Shown here one piece after another: positions 1 to 10,224 of a DNA stretch of 45,851 nucleotides. Both the position numbers and the translations under genes were made by a program. The stretch covers positions 1-45,851 of the forward strand of contig JAIRVT010000064.1 in NCBI GenBank assembly GCA_031253755.1, written 5' to 3'. The stretch is from Enterobacteriaceae bacterium (GTDB lineage: Bacteria; Pseudomonadota; Gammaproteobacteria; Enterobacterales; Enterobacteriaceae). Below the pieces are notes generated by a model. The model was not told the origin of the DNA. It did not search any database and was given only the letters and a program-made list of their open reading frames with translations. Within the stretch, counting starts at the first letter, position 1. Every line of letters starts with the position of its first letter.

Positions 1-2
1 TC

Positions 3-1592
3 ATGCAATATGAAAGTCAACCATTAATCGAAGCAAGACAAATAGCCTATCAATTTTCTGGTGAAATCAAGCCATTGTTTTCTGGTATAGATATTTTTTT
101 ATATGCAGAACATCATGCATTAGTCGGGCGTAACGGTATTGGTAAATCCTGGCTGGCATCAATACTGGCGCAACAAATACCGCCGTCAGAAGGAAGTGTG
201 AAACATTTTTGTGATGTAGGCTACCTATCACAAGGTTTGACTGCGTTTACCGGTAGTGCTGCCGATATGCTTGGGCTAGCGAATATTGTCAATGCTAATG
301 ACCGCATCCTCGCAGGTATCGGTGAAACTACCGATTTCGATGTGATGGAAGGTAACTGGGACTGGCAATTCCAAATAGAATCTTTATTGGCAGAGGGAGA
401 ACTGAAAGCAGAGATATTAAGCCAACCAGTGAAATCCCTCAGTGGAGGCGAGCAGACACGGCTTCGGTTATTGGCGCTTAAAAGACAGGGAGCCGATTTT
501 ATGATTCTGGACGAACCCAGTAATCATCTTGATCGGCAAGGACGTCTTTGGTTAGCCCAATGGCTGGCGAATTTTAGCGGCGGTACTTTGTTGATCACGC
601 ATGATATCAGGCTATTACAGAATGTGTCGGTGGTTTATGAGCTCAATGGGTTGGGATTATCACGTAGTCATGGTGGTTGGGAAGCATGGCTGGAAAGTAA
701 AGAACAATTACGGTTAGGTGTACAAAGGGAGGTCGATCAGACCAGAAAAAACCTCAAACAGACTTTACGTGATACACAGCGGGATCGGGAAAAAACCGAG
801 AAGCGGCAAAGTCAGGGAAAGCAGCGCCGGGAAAATGCTAATCAGGCTAAAATTCTGCTTGATCGGCAACTAAATCGCTCAGAAGCCACTTTGTCACGGC
901 AGGCAAAACTGTATGAAGACCGATTGCAGCGCAGCTCTTCATTGGCCGCAGATGCCAAAACAAAACTCGAAATCATTGACCCTCTGTCAATCGCAGTGTC
1001 GGCTCCGCAAGTGGCAACATCGCCATTGCTGTATTTACAAGATGTCATTTTACCCTTTGGTTCTGATTCTCCCACTAGCCTAACCATCAATAATGGTGAA
1101 CGCGTTGCTATCATCGGTAAAAATGGCAGCGGAAAATCGACTTTATTAAAAGTGATGGCAGGACGGTTATTACCAAAACAGGGGATCTGCCGTATAACGC
1201 CTTCACACAGCCTGATGGATCAGCATTTTTCATTTCTCGATAAGACGCAATCAGCCTTGTATAACTTTCAATTACAGGCGCCCGGCTGGACTGAAGATCG
1301 CTACCGTACCCGGCTGGCACAGTTGCGTATGCGTGGGGAAGAAGCACTAAAACCCGTTGGTTATCTGAGTGGCGGAGAACAACTTAAAGTGGCGCTCGCC
1401 TGTCTGTTTTGTGGGCCGACGGCACCAGCGCTATTGCTGCTGGATGAGCCGGATAATCATCTGGATATTGAATCACGCGGGTTACTTCAGCAAGTGTTGC
1501 ATGATTATACCGGTGCGATGGTATTGATTTCCCATGACGATCAATTTATTGCGAATATTGGCAATATGCAGGAGCTGATATTGGGAAAATGA
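3..1592 (+). CDS. ABC-F family ATPase (two fused ATP-binding cassettes)
   Basis: A 529-residue protein with two ATP-binding cassettes and no membrane segments, the layout of ABC-F proteins that act on the ribosome rather than in transport. The first cassette has Walker A GRNGIGKS (residues 42-49), signature LSGGEQ (146-151) and Walker B ILDEPSNHLD (168-177). The second has GKNGSGKS (about 372-379), LSGGEQ (about 457) and LLDEPDNHLD (about 479-488). A charged, probably helical linker rich in Arg, Lys and Gln lies at about 235-310, matching the P-site tRNA-interaction motif region of the family. It is shorter than Uup (about 635) and close to EttA length, but I cannot assign it to a named subfamily; a translation factor or an antibiotic-resistance ABC-F are both possible. 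The first ATG lies two bases from the window edge, so the start cannot be checked. It converges on secA, where E. coli has mutT downstream of secA. Confidence 0.88.
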   Translation: MQYESQPLIEARQIAYQFSGEIKPLFSGIDIFLYAEHHALVGRNGIGKSWLASILAQQIPPSEGSVKHFCDVGYLSQGLTAFTGSAADMLGLANIVNANDRILAGIGETTDFDVMEGNWDWQFQIESLLAEGELKAEILSQPVKSLSGGEQTRLRLLALKRQGADFMILDEPSNHLDRQGRLWLAQWLANFSGGTLLITHDIRLLQNVSVVYELNGLGLSRSHGGWEAWLESKEQLRLGVQREVDQTRKNLKQTLRDTQRDREKTEKRQSQGKQRRENANQAKILLDRQLNRSEATLSRQAKLYEDRLQRSSSLAADAKTKLEIIDPLSIAVSAPQVATSPLLYLQDVILPFGSDSPTSLTINNGERVAIIGKNGSGKSTLLKVMAGRLLPKQGICRITPSHSLMDQHFSFLDKTQSALYNFQLQAPGWTEDRYRTRLAQLRMRGEEALKPVGYLSGGEQLKVALACLFCGPTAPALLLLDEPDNHLDIESRGLLQQVLHDYTGAMVLISHDDQFIANIGNMQELILGK

Positions 1593-1618
1593 ATACAAGT
1601 AAGTGAGCCAAAAATGAC

Positions 1619-1667
1619 AAAACCTTCAACAAACTGATTGGATCAATAACATGTTGAAGGTTTTTTT
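1619..1667. terminator. Bidirectional rho-independent terminator
   Basis: A 13-bp perfect stem, AAAACCTTCAACA (1619-1631) pairing with TGTTGAAGGTTTT (1652-1664), encloses a 20-nt loop and is followed by a T run. The A tract on the other side supplies a U run for minus-strand transcripts, so it can serve both the ABC-F gene and secA, which converge here. Confidence 0.85.
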
Positions 1668-1675
1668 CTTACGTA

Positions 1676-1698
1676 GCCAGTGATCACTCATCACTGGC
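1676..1698 (-). other. Hairpin just past the secA stop codon
   Basis: A 9-bp perfect inverted repeat, GCCAGTGAT (1676-1684) and ATCACTGGC (1690-1698), has a 5-nt loop. It lacks an adjacent U run on the minus strand. It could protect the secA mRNA 3' end or assist the terminator further on; it is not convincing as a terminator by itself. Confidence 0.5.
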
Positions 1699-1718
1699 GG
1701 TTTCGGTTTATCGCTGGT

Positions 1719-4427
1719 TTACAAGCGACCGTGGCAATGTTTGTATTTTTTGCCTGAACCACATGGACACGCATCGTTACGTCCGACTTTCCGGGTAGAA
1801 CTCGCCATTTGTGCTTCAGCTTCTGACATCAACGCGCCCGGCTCAATTTCATGGCTCAAATGCTGTTGCCTTGCCAAACGTTCGGCTTCTGCACGACGTT
1901 GTTGCTCAAGCGCTTCCACTTCTTCCGGCATTCTGACCTGAACTTTACCTAACGTGCTGATCACTTCATATTTCAGTGACTCCAGCATATTGGCAAACAT
2001 CGCGAAAGATTCACGCTTATATTCCTGTTTCGGATCTTTCTGCGCATAACCACGTAAATGAATCCCCTGACGCAGATAATCCATCGCCGCCAAGTGTTCT
2101 TTCCACAAAGTATCCAATGTTTGCAGCATGATGCCTTTTTCAAAGTTGCGCATCATTTCTATGCCGACGATTTCTTCTTTCTGTCGATAAACTTCTATCG
2201 CTTTTTCCAGAATACGCTCGCGCAGCGTTTCTTCATGCAGTTCCGGCTCTTTATCCAACCACTCTTTAATTGGCAAAGCCAAATCAAAATCGTTGTTCAG
2301 ACGCTCCTGCAACCCTTCAACATCCCACATTTCTTCCAAAGATTGCGGTGGAATGTAGGAATCAATGGTCACTTTGAAAACATCTTCACGGATACTGGAA
2401 ATCGTTTCGCTGACATCACTCACATCGAGCAAATCATTACGTTGCGCATAAATCGCCCGACGTTGATCGTTAGCAACATCATCATATTCCAAGAGTTGTT
2501 TACGGATATCGAAGTTACGGCTTTCCACTTTACGCTGTGCATTAGCAATCGCTTTGGTCACCCACGGATGCTCAATTGCTTCACCCGGTTGCATACCCAA
2601 TTTGCGCATCATTCCGGTTACGCGATCAGACGCAAAAATGCGCATCAGTGAGTCTTCCATTGACAGGTAGAAACGTGAAGAACCCGCATCTCCCTGACGA
2701 CCGGCACGGCCACGTAGCTGGTTATCGATACGGCGTGATTCATGACGCTCTGTACCAATAATGTGCAGACCGCCTGCCGCCAGTACCGCATCATGGCGCT
2801 CCTGCCATGCTGCTTTGATTTGTTCGATGTCGTTTTCCGTCGGCGCTTCCAGTTTGGCAATTTCTGCCTGCCAACTGCCTCCCAGCATGATATCCGTACC
2901 ACGCCCCGCCATGTTGGTTGCAATGGTGACCGTTCCGGCCTGCCCTGCCTGCGCGATGATATCAGCTTCCATCGCATGGAATTTCGCGTTCAGAACGTTA
3001 TGCTCGATACCGGCTTTTGTCAACGCATTAGAAACCAGTTCTGATTTCTCAATGGAGATTGTTCCCACCAAGACTGGCTGGCCATTGTTGGTACGATCTT
3101 TGATATCTTCAATGATCGCATCAATTTTTTCCGCTTCGGTCATATAAACCAAATCAGGCAAATCTTTACGGATCATCGGACGGTTGGTCGGAACAACGAT
3201 AGTATCCAGTTTGTAAATAGAGCTGAATTCAAAAGCCTCGGTATCGGCGGTTCCCGTCATACCCGCTAATTTTTCGTACAGGCGGAAGTAGTTCTGGAAT
3301 GTGATGGAAGCCAGAGTCTGGTTTTCATTCTGAATTTCAACATGTTCTTTCGCTTCCACCGCCTGATGCAGGCCGTCAGACCAACGGCGGCCCTGCATAG
3401 TACGTCCGGTGTGTTCATCAACAATGATGACTTCGCCATCTTTGACGATGTAATCCACATCGCGGGTAAACAGAGCATGGGCCCGCAAAGCAGCGGTTAC
3501 GTGGTGCATCAGCATGATATTGGTTGGCGAATAGAGCGATTCACCTTCATCCATCAATTTGGCACTCACCAACAACTCTTCAACCAGCACTAAGCCACGC
3601 TCAGTAATGTGCACCTGACGTGATTTTTCATCAACAGAGAAATGTCCTTCTCCCTGAAAAGTATCGGAATCTTCTTTTTCCTGTCGGATCAATTTAGGGA
3701 TCAGCTTGTCTACTTTGATGTAAAGCTCGGAGCTGTCTTCCGCCGGCCCGGAAATAATCAATGGAGTACGGGCTTCATCGATCAGGATGGAGTCAACTTC
3801 ATCCACCAGTGCATAATGCAGTTTGCGCTGCACCCGCTCTTCCGGGCTAAACGCCATATTGTCACGCAGGTAGTCAAAACCGTATTCGTTGTTGGTGCCA
3901 TAGGTAATATCTGCGGCATAAGCGGCACGTTTAGCTGGCGCGGGCATATTCGGTAAGTTGATACCAACACTCAGCCCTAAAAATTCAAACAGAGGCCGGT
4001 TATTTTCCGCATCGCGCTGGGCCAAATAGTCGTTGACGGTAACGATATGAACACCGCGTCCACTTAACGCATTCAGGTAAGCAGGCAGCGTTGCCGTCAG
4101 GGTTTTACCTTCACCGGTACGCATTTCTGCGATGCAGCGCTCATTAAGTACCATCCCCCCCAGCAATTGCACATCAAAGTGACGCATGCCAAAGACACGC
4201 TTGCTGGCTTCACGCACTGTCGCAAAGGCTTCTGGCAAGATTTTCTCCAACGATTCTCCCGCAGCGATCCGGGCACGAAAGTCGTCAGTTTTTGCTTTCA
4301 GTTCTTCGTCAGACAGTTTTTCAAAATCGGGCTCCATGTGATTGATGATATCAACCGCTTTGCGCAAACGACGCAGAGTACGATCATTGCGACTGCCAAA
4401 AATTTTAGTCAGTAATTTAATCAACAT
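1719..4427 (-). CDS. secA: Preprotein translocase ATPase SecA
   Basis: Motor ATPase that pushes unfolded preproteins through SecYEG in the inner membrane. At 902 residues it has the normal enterobacterial length. Walker A GEGKT lies at residues 105-109 and the DEVD Walker B at about 209-212, followed by the nucleotide-binding, preprotein cross-linking and helical scaffold domains in usual order. The extreme C terminus carries the zinc-binding [13 protein letters not shown] motif used for SecB and lipid contacts. The upstream gene is secM, 105 nt away, as in E. coli, which implies translational control of secA by SecM stalling. The downstream neighbour is not mutT as in E. coli but a convergent ABC-F gene. 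Confidence 0.98.
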   Translation of the reverse strand: MLIKLLTKIFGSRNDRTLRRLRKAVDIINHMEPDFEKLSDEELKAKTDDFRARIAAGESLEKILPEAFATVREASKRVFGMRHFDVQLLGGMVLNERCIAEMRTGEGKTLTATLPAYLNALSGRGVHIVTVNDYLAQRDAENNRPLFEFLGLSVGINLPNMPAPAKRAAYAADITYGTNNEYGFDYLRDNMAFSPEERVQRKLHYALVDEVDSILIDEARTPLIISGPAEDSSELYIKVDKLIPKLIRQEKEDSDTFQGEGHFSVDEKSRQVHITERGLVLVEELLVSAKLMDEGESLYSPTNIMLMHHVTAALRAHALFTRDVDYIVKDGEVIIVDEHTGRTMQGRRWSDGLHQAVEAKEHVEIQNENQTLASITFQNYFRLYEKLAGMTGTADTEAFEFSSIYKLDTIVVPTNRPMIRKDLPDLVYMTEAEKIDAIIEDIKDRTNNGQPVLVGTISIEKSELVSNALTKAGIEHNVLNAKFHAMEADIIAQAGQAGTVTIATNMAGRGTDIMLGGSWQAEIAKLEAPTENDIEQIKAAWQERHDAVLAAGGLHIIGTERHESRRIDNQLRGRAGRQGDAGSSRFYLSMEDSLMRIFASDRVTGMMRKLGMQPGEAIEHPWVTKAIANAQRKVESRNFDIRKQLLEYDDVANDQRRAIYAQRNDLLDVSDVSETISSIREDVFKVTIDSYIPPQSLEEMWDVEGLQERLNNDFDLALPIKEWLDKEPELHEETLRERILEKAIEVYRQKEEIVGIEMMRNFEKGIMLQTLDTLWKEHLAAMDYLRQGIHLRGYAQKDPKQEYKRESFAMFANMLESLKYEVISTLGKVQVRMPEEVEALEQQRRAEAERLARQQHLSHEIEPGALMSEAEAQMASSTRKVGRNDACPCGSGKKYKHCHGRL

Positions 4428-4532
4428 AAGTAATACTTCTCAGATAAGACCGCTCTTGCAGCCAACCAAATGTGTCTTTTATAACGGATGTTTTAGTAAC
4501 TGCCTGAATTTATATAAAATCAGACAGTTAAA
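4428..4532 (-). promoter_or_regulatory. secM-secA intergenic region (stall-controlled secA leader)
   Basis: This 105-nt spacer between the secM stop and the secA start occupies the place where, in E. coli, a stem-loop hides the secA Shine-Dalgarno sequence and is opened when a ribosome stalls on SecM. I did not fold it; the assignment rests on gene order and on the conserved GIRAGP end of the upstream SecM. Confidence 0.5.
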
Positions 4533-5075
4533 TCAAAATAAAGATACGTGGTCAGCTTGCGGTCCGGCGCGAATCCCTTGAGTCTGGGCAACCCAAAGGG
4601 CGGGAGTATGGATATCAGGAGAGATTGTAGCCACAATCGCAGTATCAGCCGCTGCTTCAAACCGGGCTGGCGCCTGTATCAGCATAGCATGCAATGTATC
4701 CAGCATGAGTTGTTGCATGAATGGAATAGAAATTCGGCTACTTTCTTTTGCTTCTGCTTCTTCGTGCCTGACAGGCTCATTGATGGAAAAAGCAAAAGAA
4801 AGTTGTCGAATAACATTGCGAACAGCGTGTTGTTGCCAATAATTTAGATAGGTCGCAGGTTGGCGCTGAGCATGTTGTAACTGAAACAGATGGTCAAATG
4901 ATGAAAGCGCCTGATTTGGATTTTTCTGACTAGAGGTGGTATTTGTATGCGTGAGGTTCTCTGTTACGCCCGCCAGAACGGAGGGCACGCCGATTCCTGT
5001 GGCAACTATGCCCAGTAGAAGGTGAGACCAAAAATAACGCCTGCCAAATTGTCGCCAAAGATTTAAAATACTCAT
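4533..5075 (-). CDS. secM: SecM secretion monitor with variant arrest peptide
   Basis: A 180-residue secreted regulator whose translation arrest senses export capacity and controls secA. The N terminus has a long, basic signal region (FGRRYFW) and a hydrophobic stretch at about residues 18-35, as in SecM. Near the C terminus it reads PALWVAQTQGIRAGPQ, matching the E. coli arrest motif FxxxxWIxxxxGIRAGP with W, GIRAGP and their spacing kept. Two positions differ: His stands where E. coli has the arrest-essential Phe150, and Val where it has Ile156. Eight residues follow the arrest Pro, against four in E. coli. The middle of the protein is poorly conserved, as usual for SecM. It is immediately upstream of secA and diverges from a dciA-like gene 37 bp away. 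Confidence 0.93.
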   Translation of the reverse strand: MSILNLWRQFGRRYFWSHLLLGIVATGIGVPSVLAGVTENLTHTNTTSSQKNPNQALSSFDHLFQLQHAQRQPATYLNYWQQHAVRNVIRQLSFAFSINEPVRHEEAEAKESSRISIPFMQQLMLDTLHAMLIQAPARFEAAADTAIVATISPDIHTPALWVAQTQGIRAGPQADHVSLF

Positions 5076-5112
5076 TAACCCTTCATTAATAAATACTGGA
5101 ACCGCTTTTATT

Positions 5113-5694
5113 ATGAGAGATAGCCGCCCACAACCATTGGATACTGTTTTATCTGAAACATCGTTATCCGATTCTTATATACCTAAACAGCAGTTCAAAA
5201 ATTCAGCCGCCGTGGAGAAAAACCCACTTCAAGCCATTCAACAACATGCCATTGCATTACTAAAACTCAATCGTGCCGTTCTCAGCCTGCTGCCTGTTCC
5301 ATTGCGCCCTTGGTGTCGGATCGCAAATTATCGTAAGCAAATTCTGGTATTGGAAGCGGGTAATGCAAGCTGGAAAAACAGGCTTTACTATGAAATTCCT
5401 AACTTACTTTCAACTCTCAGAAGCGAAATTCTACCATCTTTATCTTCTATCGACATCAGGATTAATCCGTCATTAATGGTTAAAAGTATTAATAATGGAC
5501 AAAATGGCGAAAAAACTTCAACTGAAAGGCTTAGTAATGATAATCAAAATTTACCCATGCGTCAGTTAAGTCATGAAAGCGCAGAAACATTAATGATATT
5601 GGCTGAACGTTGCCCTGAGAAATTAAAAAAGAAGTTGGAGCAGTTGGCTGCGCTGGCCGGAGAGAGTACCAGAACAGCCAAGCTGAAGCGCTAG
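5113..5694 (+). CDS. DciA-like DUF721 protein
   Basis: A 193-residue cytoplasmic protein. Residues about 38-110 match the DUF721/DciA pattern: a helix with LLKLNRAVLSLLP, then CRIAN, a strand with ILVLEAGNASWKNRL, and PNLLSTLR. DciA is the ancestral loader or regulator of the DnaB replicative helicase. In pseudomonads its gene lies between lpxC and secA, the same place as here, which supports orthology. E. coli lacks it and uses phage-derived DnaC. The C-terminal part (about 125-193) is polar and low in complexity and ends in a Lys/Glu-rich helix. It is the only plus-strand gene inside the minus-strand dcw-sec block, so it needs its own promoter in the 37-bp gap shared with secM. Whether it still acts in helicase loading is unknown. 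Confidence 0.8.
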   Translation: MRDSRPQPLDTVLSETSLSDSYIPKQQFKNSAAVEKNPLQAIQQHAIALLKLNRAVLSLLPVPLRPWCRIANYRKQILVLEAGNASWKNRLYYEIPNLLSTLRSEILPSLSSIDIRINPSLMVKSINNGQNGEKTSTERLSNDNQNLPMRQLSHESAETLMILAERCPEKLKKKLEQLAALAGESTRTAKLKR

Positions 5695-5782
5695 CGCTGA
5701 ATGAAACACATCAGCGAGAGGAGCGTAATCGATAGCATAACCCACTGATGAATCATGGAATATTCTCAATACATTCTGTATT

Positions 5783-5863
5783 TATACCCTCGTTTTTCAA
5801 GCTGCCTCTTTGTTGGCTGTACTCATATGCCGACGCGATGCAACTCGAAATACATAGGGTATA
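5783..5863. repeat. Dispersed palindromic element, long form (copy 1)
   Basis: An 81-bp element bounded by TATACCC and GGGTATA, lying between the convergent dciA-like and lpxC genes. The right part contains CAACTCGAAATACATAGGG, shared almost exactly with the copy at 29330-29375. The left part contains TTTCAAGCTGCCTC, shared in reverse complement with the half copy near 24590-24634. It has no coding capacity and looks like a small non-autonomous repeat family. Confidence 0.75.
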
Positions 5864-5875
5864 CAATGTGCTGTA

Positions 5876-6796
5876 TTAATATGCCAACACTGTAGATGGA
5901 GCACGGAAAGCCTTTGGCATTTCAGTTTCATCTTCGAATGTGACAAATTCCCACGCGTTTTCCTGCGCCAAAACTGCTTGTAGCAGTTTGTTATTCAATG
6001 CGTGACCAGATTTGAACGCAGTAAATGCGCCAATAATGTTATAACCACACATAAACAGATCGCCGATAGCATCCAACATTTTATGCCGGACGAATTCATC
6101 TTCAAAGCGTAAGCCATCTTCGTTGAGTACGCGGTAATCATCAACCACGATAGCACAATCAAAGCTGCCGCCTAAGCATAGCCCCTGAGTTTGCAGGTTC
6201 TCAATGTCACGCATAAAACCAAAAGTACGCGCACGACTGATCTGGCGAACAAAAGCATCAGCAGAGAAATCCAGATTATAACGCTGAGTACTGGAATCAA
6301 TAGCTGGATGTTTAAAATCAATAGTAAAGTCCAGACTAAAACCGTGATATGGCGCCAGTTCAGCCCACTTATCACCTTCTTCTACAAGGACTTTTTCTTT
6401 AATATGGATGAATTTTTTCGCAACGTTCAGCTCTTCGATACCGGCATCTAACAGCAGGAAAACGAATGGACTGGCGCTACCATCCATAATTGGAATTTCT
6501 GGCGCATTAACATCAATAATGATGTTATCGATACCCAAACCTGCCAGCGCAGCATTCAGATGCTCAACGGTTGAAATTCGCACATTTTGTTCATTCACCA
6601 GACAAGTGCAGAGCATGGTATCTCGCACGGATTTGGCATCGGCCGGAAAATCTACCGGAGGATTCAAGTCAGTACGACGATAGATGACCCCAGTATTCGC
6701 CGGCGCTGGACGCATTGTTATCGTCACTTTTTTACCAGTGTGTAAACCCACACCAGTTGCTTGAACAATACGCTTTAATGTCCTTTGTTTGATCAT
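5876..6796 (-). CDS. lpxC: UDP-3-O-acyl-N-acetylglucosamine deacetylase LpxC
   Basis: Zinc-dependent deacetylase for the first committed step of lipid A synthesis, in the cytoplasm. It has 306 residues against 305 in E. coli. The zinc and catalytic motifs are present: VEHLNAAL with Glu78 and His79, and [12 protein letters not shown] near residue 238 with the two further zinc ligands. In E. coli LpxC amount is set by FtsH proteolysis through the C-terminal tail; here the end is PSTVLAY, of similar character. It is the last gene of the dcw cluster, 98 nt downstream of ftsZ. Confidence 0.98.
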   Translation of the reverse strand: MIKQRTLKRIVQATGVGLHTGKKVTITMRPAPANTGVIYRRTDLNPPVDFPADAKSVRDTMLCTCLVNEQNVRISTVEHLNAALAGLGIDNIIIDVNAPEIPIMDGSASPFVFLLLDAGIEELNVAKKFIHIKEKVLVEEGDKWAELAPYHGFSLDFTIDFKHPAIDSSTQRYNLDFSADAFVRQISRARTFGFMRDIENLQTQGLCLGGSFDCAIVVDDYRVLNEDGLRFEDEFVRHKMLDAIGDLFMCGYNIIGAFTAFKSGHALNNKLLQAVLAQENAWEFVTFEDETEMPKAFRAPSTVLAY

Positions 6797-6894
6797 CGTT
6801 TATCTCTCGCAATATTACTGATCCGCCAACCACTATAAAACATGACTAGCGGATCATTTTAACACAAAAAGCGGAGAAACCAATTTTTTAGCTA

Positions 6895-8058
6895 TCAATC
6901 AGCCTGCTTGCGCAAAAATGCCGGAATATCAAGATAATCAGGTTCCTTGCTTGTCTGTACATTTTGGTCATTGACCACTTTTGCAACAGGTTTGTTCTCG
7001 ACAGGCAATGATGACATTCCACCCGGCATCTGCTGGTAACGCCTCTCCATGGTATTCGGCTGCGAGGCTTTGTTGCTGGTGACCAGTGTAATTTCAGGGC
7101 GCTTGTCCATGCCAATACCGGTAGCCACCACAGTAACACGCAGCTCGTCATTCATATCCGGGTCCAGAGAAGTACCGATAACCACCGTTGCATTGTCAGA
7201 AGCAAATGCACGAATCGTGTTACCCACGGTTTCAAACTCATCCAGACGCAAATCAAAGCCAGCCGTGATGTTAACCAGAACGCCACGCGCGCCGGAAAGG
7301 TCGATATCTTCCAACAGTGGGCTGGAGATAGCCATCTCTGCCGCTTCTTCTGCACGATCTTCGCCTTGTGCAATACCGGAACCCATCATGGCATAACCCA
7401 TTTCGGACATCACGGTACGAACGTCAGCGAAGTCAACATTCATCAATCCGGGACGGGTGATCAGTTCAGCGATACCCTGAACCGCGCCTTTCAGAACATC
7501 ATTGGCTGCCCCAAATGCGTCTAACAAGGAAATGCCACGTCCCAGTACTTTCAATAACTTGTCGTTCGGAATGGTGATCAGTGAGTCTACATGTTTGGAT
7601 AACTCGGTGATCCCCTGTTCCGCGAAGGCCATACGTTTTTTGCCTTCGAAATTAAATGGCTTGGTGACAACTGCTACAGTCAGGATACCAAGTTCTTTGG
7701 CAATTTCGGCTACAACAGGAGCAGCGCCCGTTCCTGTACCGCCACCCATACCGGCAGCGATAAACACCATATCAGCGCCTTCCAGTGCAGTACGCAATGA
7801 CTCGCGATCTTCTTCTGCTGCTGTACGGCCGACTTCAGGGTTTGCACCAGCGCCTAATCCTTTTGTAATGCCGTTGCCAATCTGGATAGTCTGACCGACA
7901 GCCGTTTTGCGTAATGCCTGAGCATCAGTGTTAACTGCAAAGAAGTCTACGCCTTCAATACGCTCGCGCACCATATGCTCAACAGCATTACCGCCGCCAC
8001 CGCCGACGCCGATGACTTTAATCACCGCGTCATTGGTTAATTCCAGTGGTTCAAACAT
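6895..8058 (-). CDS. ftsZ: Cell division GTPase FtsZ
   Basis: Tubulin-like GTPase that polymerises into the Z ring at midcell. It has 387 residues against 383 in E. coli. The tubulin signature GGGTGTG is at residues 105-111, the N-terminal GVGGGGGNA loop at 17-25, and the catalytic NVDFADVRT loop follows. The variable linker of about 50 residues leads to the conserved C-terminal peptide [14 protein letters not shown] that binds FtsA, ZipA and MinC. It lies 66 nt downstream of ftsA, a gap that could hold a local promoter, and upstream of lpxC. Confidence 0.99.
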   Translation of the reverse strand: MFEPLELTNDAVIKVIGVGGGGGNAVEHMVRERIEGVDFFAVNTDAQALRKTAVGQTIQIGNGITKGLGAGANPEVGRTAAEEDRESLRTALEGADMVFIAAGMGGGTGTGAAPVVAEIAKELGILTVAVVTKPFNFEGKKRMAFAEQGITELSKHVDSLITIPNDKLLKVLGRGISLLDAFGAANDVLKGAVQGIAELITRPGLMNVDFADVRTVMSEMGYAMMGSGIAQGEDRAEEAAEMAISSPLLEDIDLSGARGVLVNITAGFDLRLDEFETVGNTIRAFASDNATVVIGTSLDPDMNDELRVTVVATGIGMDKRPEITLVTSNKASQPNTMERRYQQMPGGMSSLPVENKPVAKVVNDQNVQTSKEPDYLDIPAFLRKQAD

Positions 8059-8124
8059 AGTTTCTCTCCGTTTTGTGCCTTTATGTCGAAACTGAGATAG
8101 ATCTCACAGCCTCTGTATAAAAAA

Positions 8125-9381
8125 TCAAAATTCTTTTCTCAGCCAGCTACTGACTTTTTTAAACCAGCCACTGACTGAAGTTCTTTTATCGGCATCAGAA
8201 TCGTCACCTAAGTGAGATTCTTTGCCATAATGCAGAAGCCCGGCAGCCGTTGAATAGCAAGGCTCCTGCACATAATCTGTCAAGCCGGTAATGTTCAGTG
8301 GGCGACCAATACGTACCTGAGTATGAAATACCCTTTGGGCACATTCAGCCAACCCATCTATCTGAGCACCTCCGCCCGTCAAAACGATACCTGCGGCCAG
8401 ATGATGTTTTACCCCCTGCTGACGCAATTGCTCCTGCAATCGCAAAATCTCATCATTGACTAAATTCAGCAGCTCGGTATAACGCGGCTCAATGACTTCA
8501 GCCAATGTCTGACGCTGTAAACTGCGGGGAGGACGCCCTCCCACACTTGGGACTTCGACGCTCTCATCCTTGCTGACTATCGAACCCAGCGCACAACCGT
8601 GGCGGACTTTGATGGTTTCTGCATCACTCGGCGGTGTACCAAATGCGTAGGCAATATCGCTGGTCACGACATTACCGGCATAAGGGATCACTTTGGTATG
8701 ACGCAATGCACCGCCGGTATAGACAGCGATATCCATTGTTCCGCCGCCGATATCAACAACACAGACACCTAATTCGCGCTCATCTTCCGTCAATACGGCA
8801 TAACTTGCTGCTAATCCTGCAAAAATCAGCTGGTCAACTTTCAATCCACAACGTTCAACAGCTTTTACAATATTTTTTGCCATATCGTTATGGCAGGTGA
8901 TCAAATGAACTTTCGCCTGCATCCGCACACCGGAAAGCCCGACTGGGTTTTTGATCCCTTCCTGATAATCGATAGCGTATTCTTGTGGGATCACATGCAA
9001 AATACGGTGTTCATCACGAACACGAACCGATTTGGCCGTATGGACAACACTGTCCACATCATCCTGTGTCACTTCTTCTTCCGAAACCGGCACCATTCCA
9101 ATTTCGTTCTGACAGCTAATATGCTTGCCAGATAGCGCCAGATAGACAGAAGAGATTTGACAATCTGCCATTAATTCAGCCTGATCAATCGCACGCTGAA
9201 CGCATTTCACGACTGATTCAAGATCATTGACACCGCCTTTATCCATGCCGCGGGATGGACAACTTCCCACTCCGATAATATTAACCATACCATCGGGCAG
9301 AATTTCACCAACCAGGGCAGATACATTTGCTGTCCCGATTTCAAGGCCAACTACTAATTTTCTGTCCGTTGATTTGATCAT
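8125..9381 (-). CDS. ftsA: Cell division protein FtsA
   Basis: Actin-like ATPase that tethers FtsZ to the inner membrane. The start is the ATG at 9381, giving 418 residues (420 in E. coli) beginning MIKSTDRKLVVGLEIGTA; the frame is open further upstream but that would overlap ftsQ and add a non-conserved tail. The actin phosphate motifs VDIGGGTMDIAVY and GIVLTGGGAQIDGL are present, and the protein ends in the amphipathic membrane-targeting helix WFKKVSSWLRKEF. It lies between ftsQ (32-nt gap) and ftsZ. Confidence 0.98.
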   Translation of the reverse strand: MIKSTDRKLVVGLEIGTANVSALVGEILPDGMVNIIGVGSCPSRGMDKGGVNDLESVVKCVQRAIDQAELMADCQISSVYLALSGKHISCQNEIGMVPVSEEEVTQDDVDSVVHTAKSVRVRDEHRILHVIPQEYAIDYQEGIKNPVGLSGVRMQAKVHLITCHNDMAKNIVKAVERCGLKVDQLIFAGLAASYAVLTEDERELGVCVVDIGGGTMDIAVYTGGALRHTKVIPYAGNVVTSDIAYAFGTPPSDAETIKVRHGCALGSIVSKDESVEVPSVGGRPPRSLQRQTLAEVIEPRYTELLNLVNDEILRLQEQLRQQGVKHHLAAGIVLTGGGAQIDGLAECAQRVFHTQVRIGRPLNITGLTDYVQEPCYSTAAGLLHYGKESHLGDDSDADKRTSVSGWFKKVSSWLRKEF

Positions 9382-9413
9382 CGTTGTTCTGCCTGTCTCT
9401 GTATTATTGCCAG

Positions 9414-10223
9414 TCACTGTTTATTTTCTTGCCCGTTCATTGAAGCCGGCGCATCAGTTAATAAAGGAGCCCAACCTACCGCAGCACCACTGTCATAACG
9501 TAAGTCAACATAAGCCACACGTTTTTCTGTGTTTTTCTGCAACACAGGATAAAGCTCAATAAAACGTTTAATTCGCCCTACCTGATCTTTATTTCCCAAT
9601 ATCAACTTGATGTCATTATCCAATTCCAGTTGCCAGGAATTGCGCGCTGTCATGGTCACCGCTTTCAATTTCATTTTATGTGCAGCAAACTGTTCAAGCA
9701 TTGTGCGATATTCTGCCAATACAACTTTTTCTTTGCCTTCCGGGCCATAGAGCAGAGGATAATTTCCTCCTGCGCTACGCTCAATCGGCAAGCTGAATAC
9801 ATTTCCTTCTGCATCCAGCATGTGCGTATCATTCCAACGCACATAAGGTACGTATTCTACCAGATGGATTTTCAGCTCATCAGGCCATTCTTTACGTACC
9901 GTGACCTGCCGAATCCATGGCAATCCTTCCATTTGCTCCTGAATGCCACTGACATCCTGCGTCATAAATGTCCCCGGTGTTCCCAGTGACAAAATCGCCT
10001 GCCTGATATCATCATCCGTGGTGTAATGCCGCTCACCTGTCAATACCAATTTTGAAAGTGGCAGCCTGTTTGGATCCTTCATCCACTCTAATGTCATCCA
10101 GCCTCCCCACGTGATAGTGCCAATCACCATCAAGAAGAAGAGGATCCCAGCCAAATAATAACCATTGCTGGGACGGGAGCTTCGAACCTCATTCTCCCGA
10201 ATCTTCCGGGCTGCCTGTGACAT
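9414..10223 (-). CDS. ftsQ: Cell division protein FtsQ
   Basis: Bitopic inner-membrane divisome protein linking early and late division proteins through FtsB and FtsL. It has 269 residues against 276 in E. coli. After a basic cytoplasmic stretch there is one membrane segment (about 23-45), followed by a POTRA domain (about 55-125, beginning [19 protein letters not shown]) and the beta domain. The stop is one base from the ddlB stop-side neighbour, consistent with a single transcript. Confidence 0.97.
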   Translation of the reverse strand: MSQAARKIRENEVRSSRPSNGYYLAGILFFLMVIGTITWGGWMTLEWMKDPNRLPLSKLVLTGERHYTTDDDIRQAILSLGTPGTFMTQDVSGIQEQMEGLPWIRQVTVRKEWPDELKIHLVEYVPYVRWNDTHMLDAEGNVFSLPIERSAGGNYPLLYGPEGKEKVVLAEYRTMLEQFAAHKMKLKAVTMTARNSWQLELDNDIKLILGNKDQVGRIKRFIELYPVLQKNTEKRVAYVDLRYDSGAAVGWAPLLTDAPASMNGQENKQ

Positions 10224-10224
10224 A

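Noticed and set aside
1676-1698. secA terminator
   Set aside because: The stem is perfect but has no U run on the minus strand; the better terminator is at 1619-1667.
2058-2651. Plus-strand frame of 197 codons inside secA
   Set aside because: It is antisense to a well conserved secA region, has no domain pattern and an unusual composition (Phe, Ile and His rich); a shadow of the real gene.
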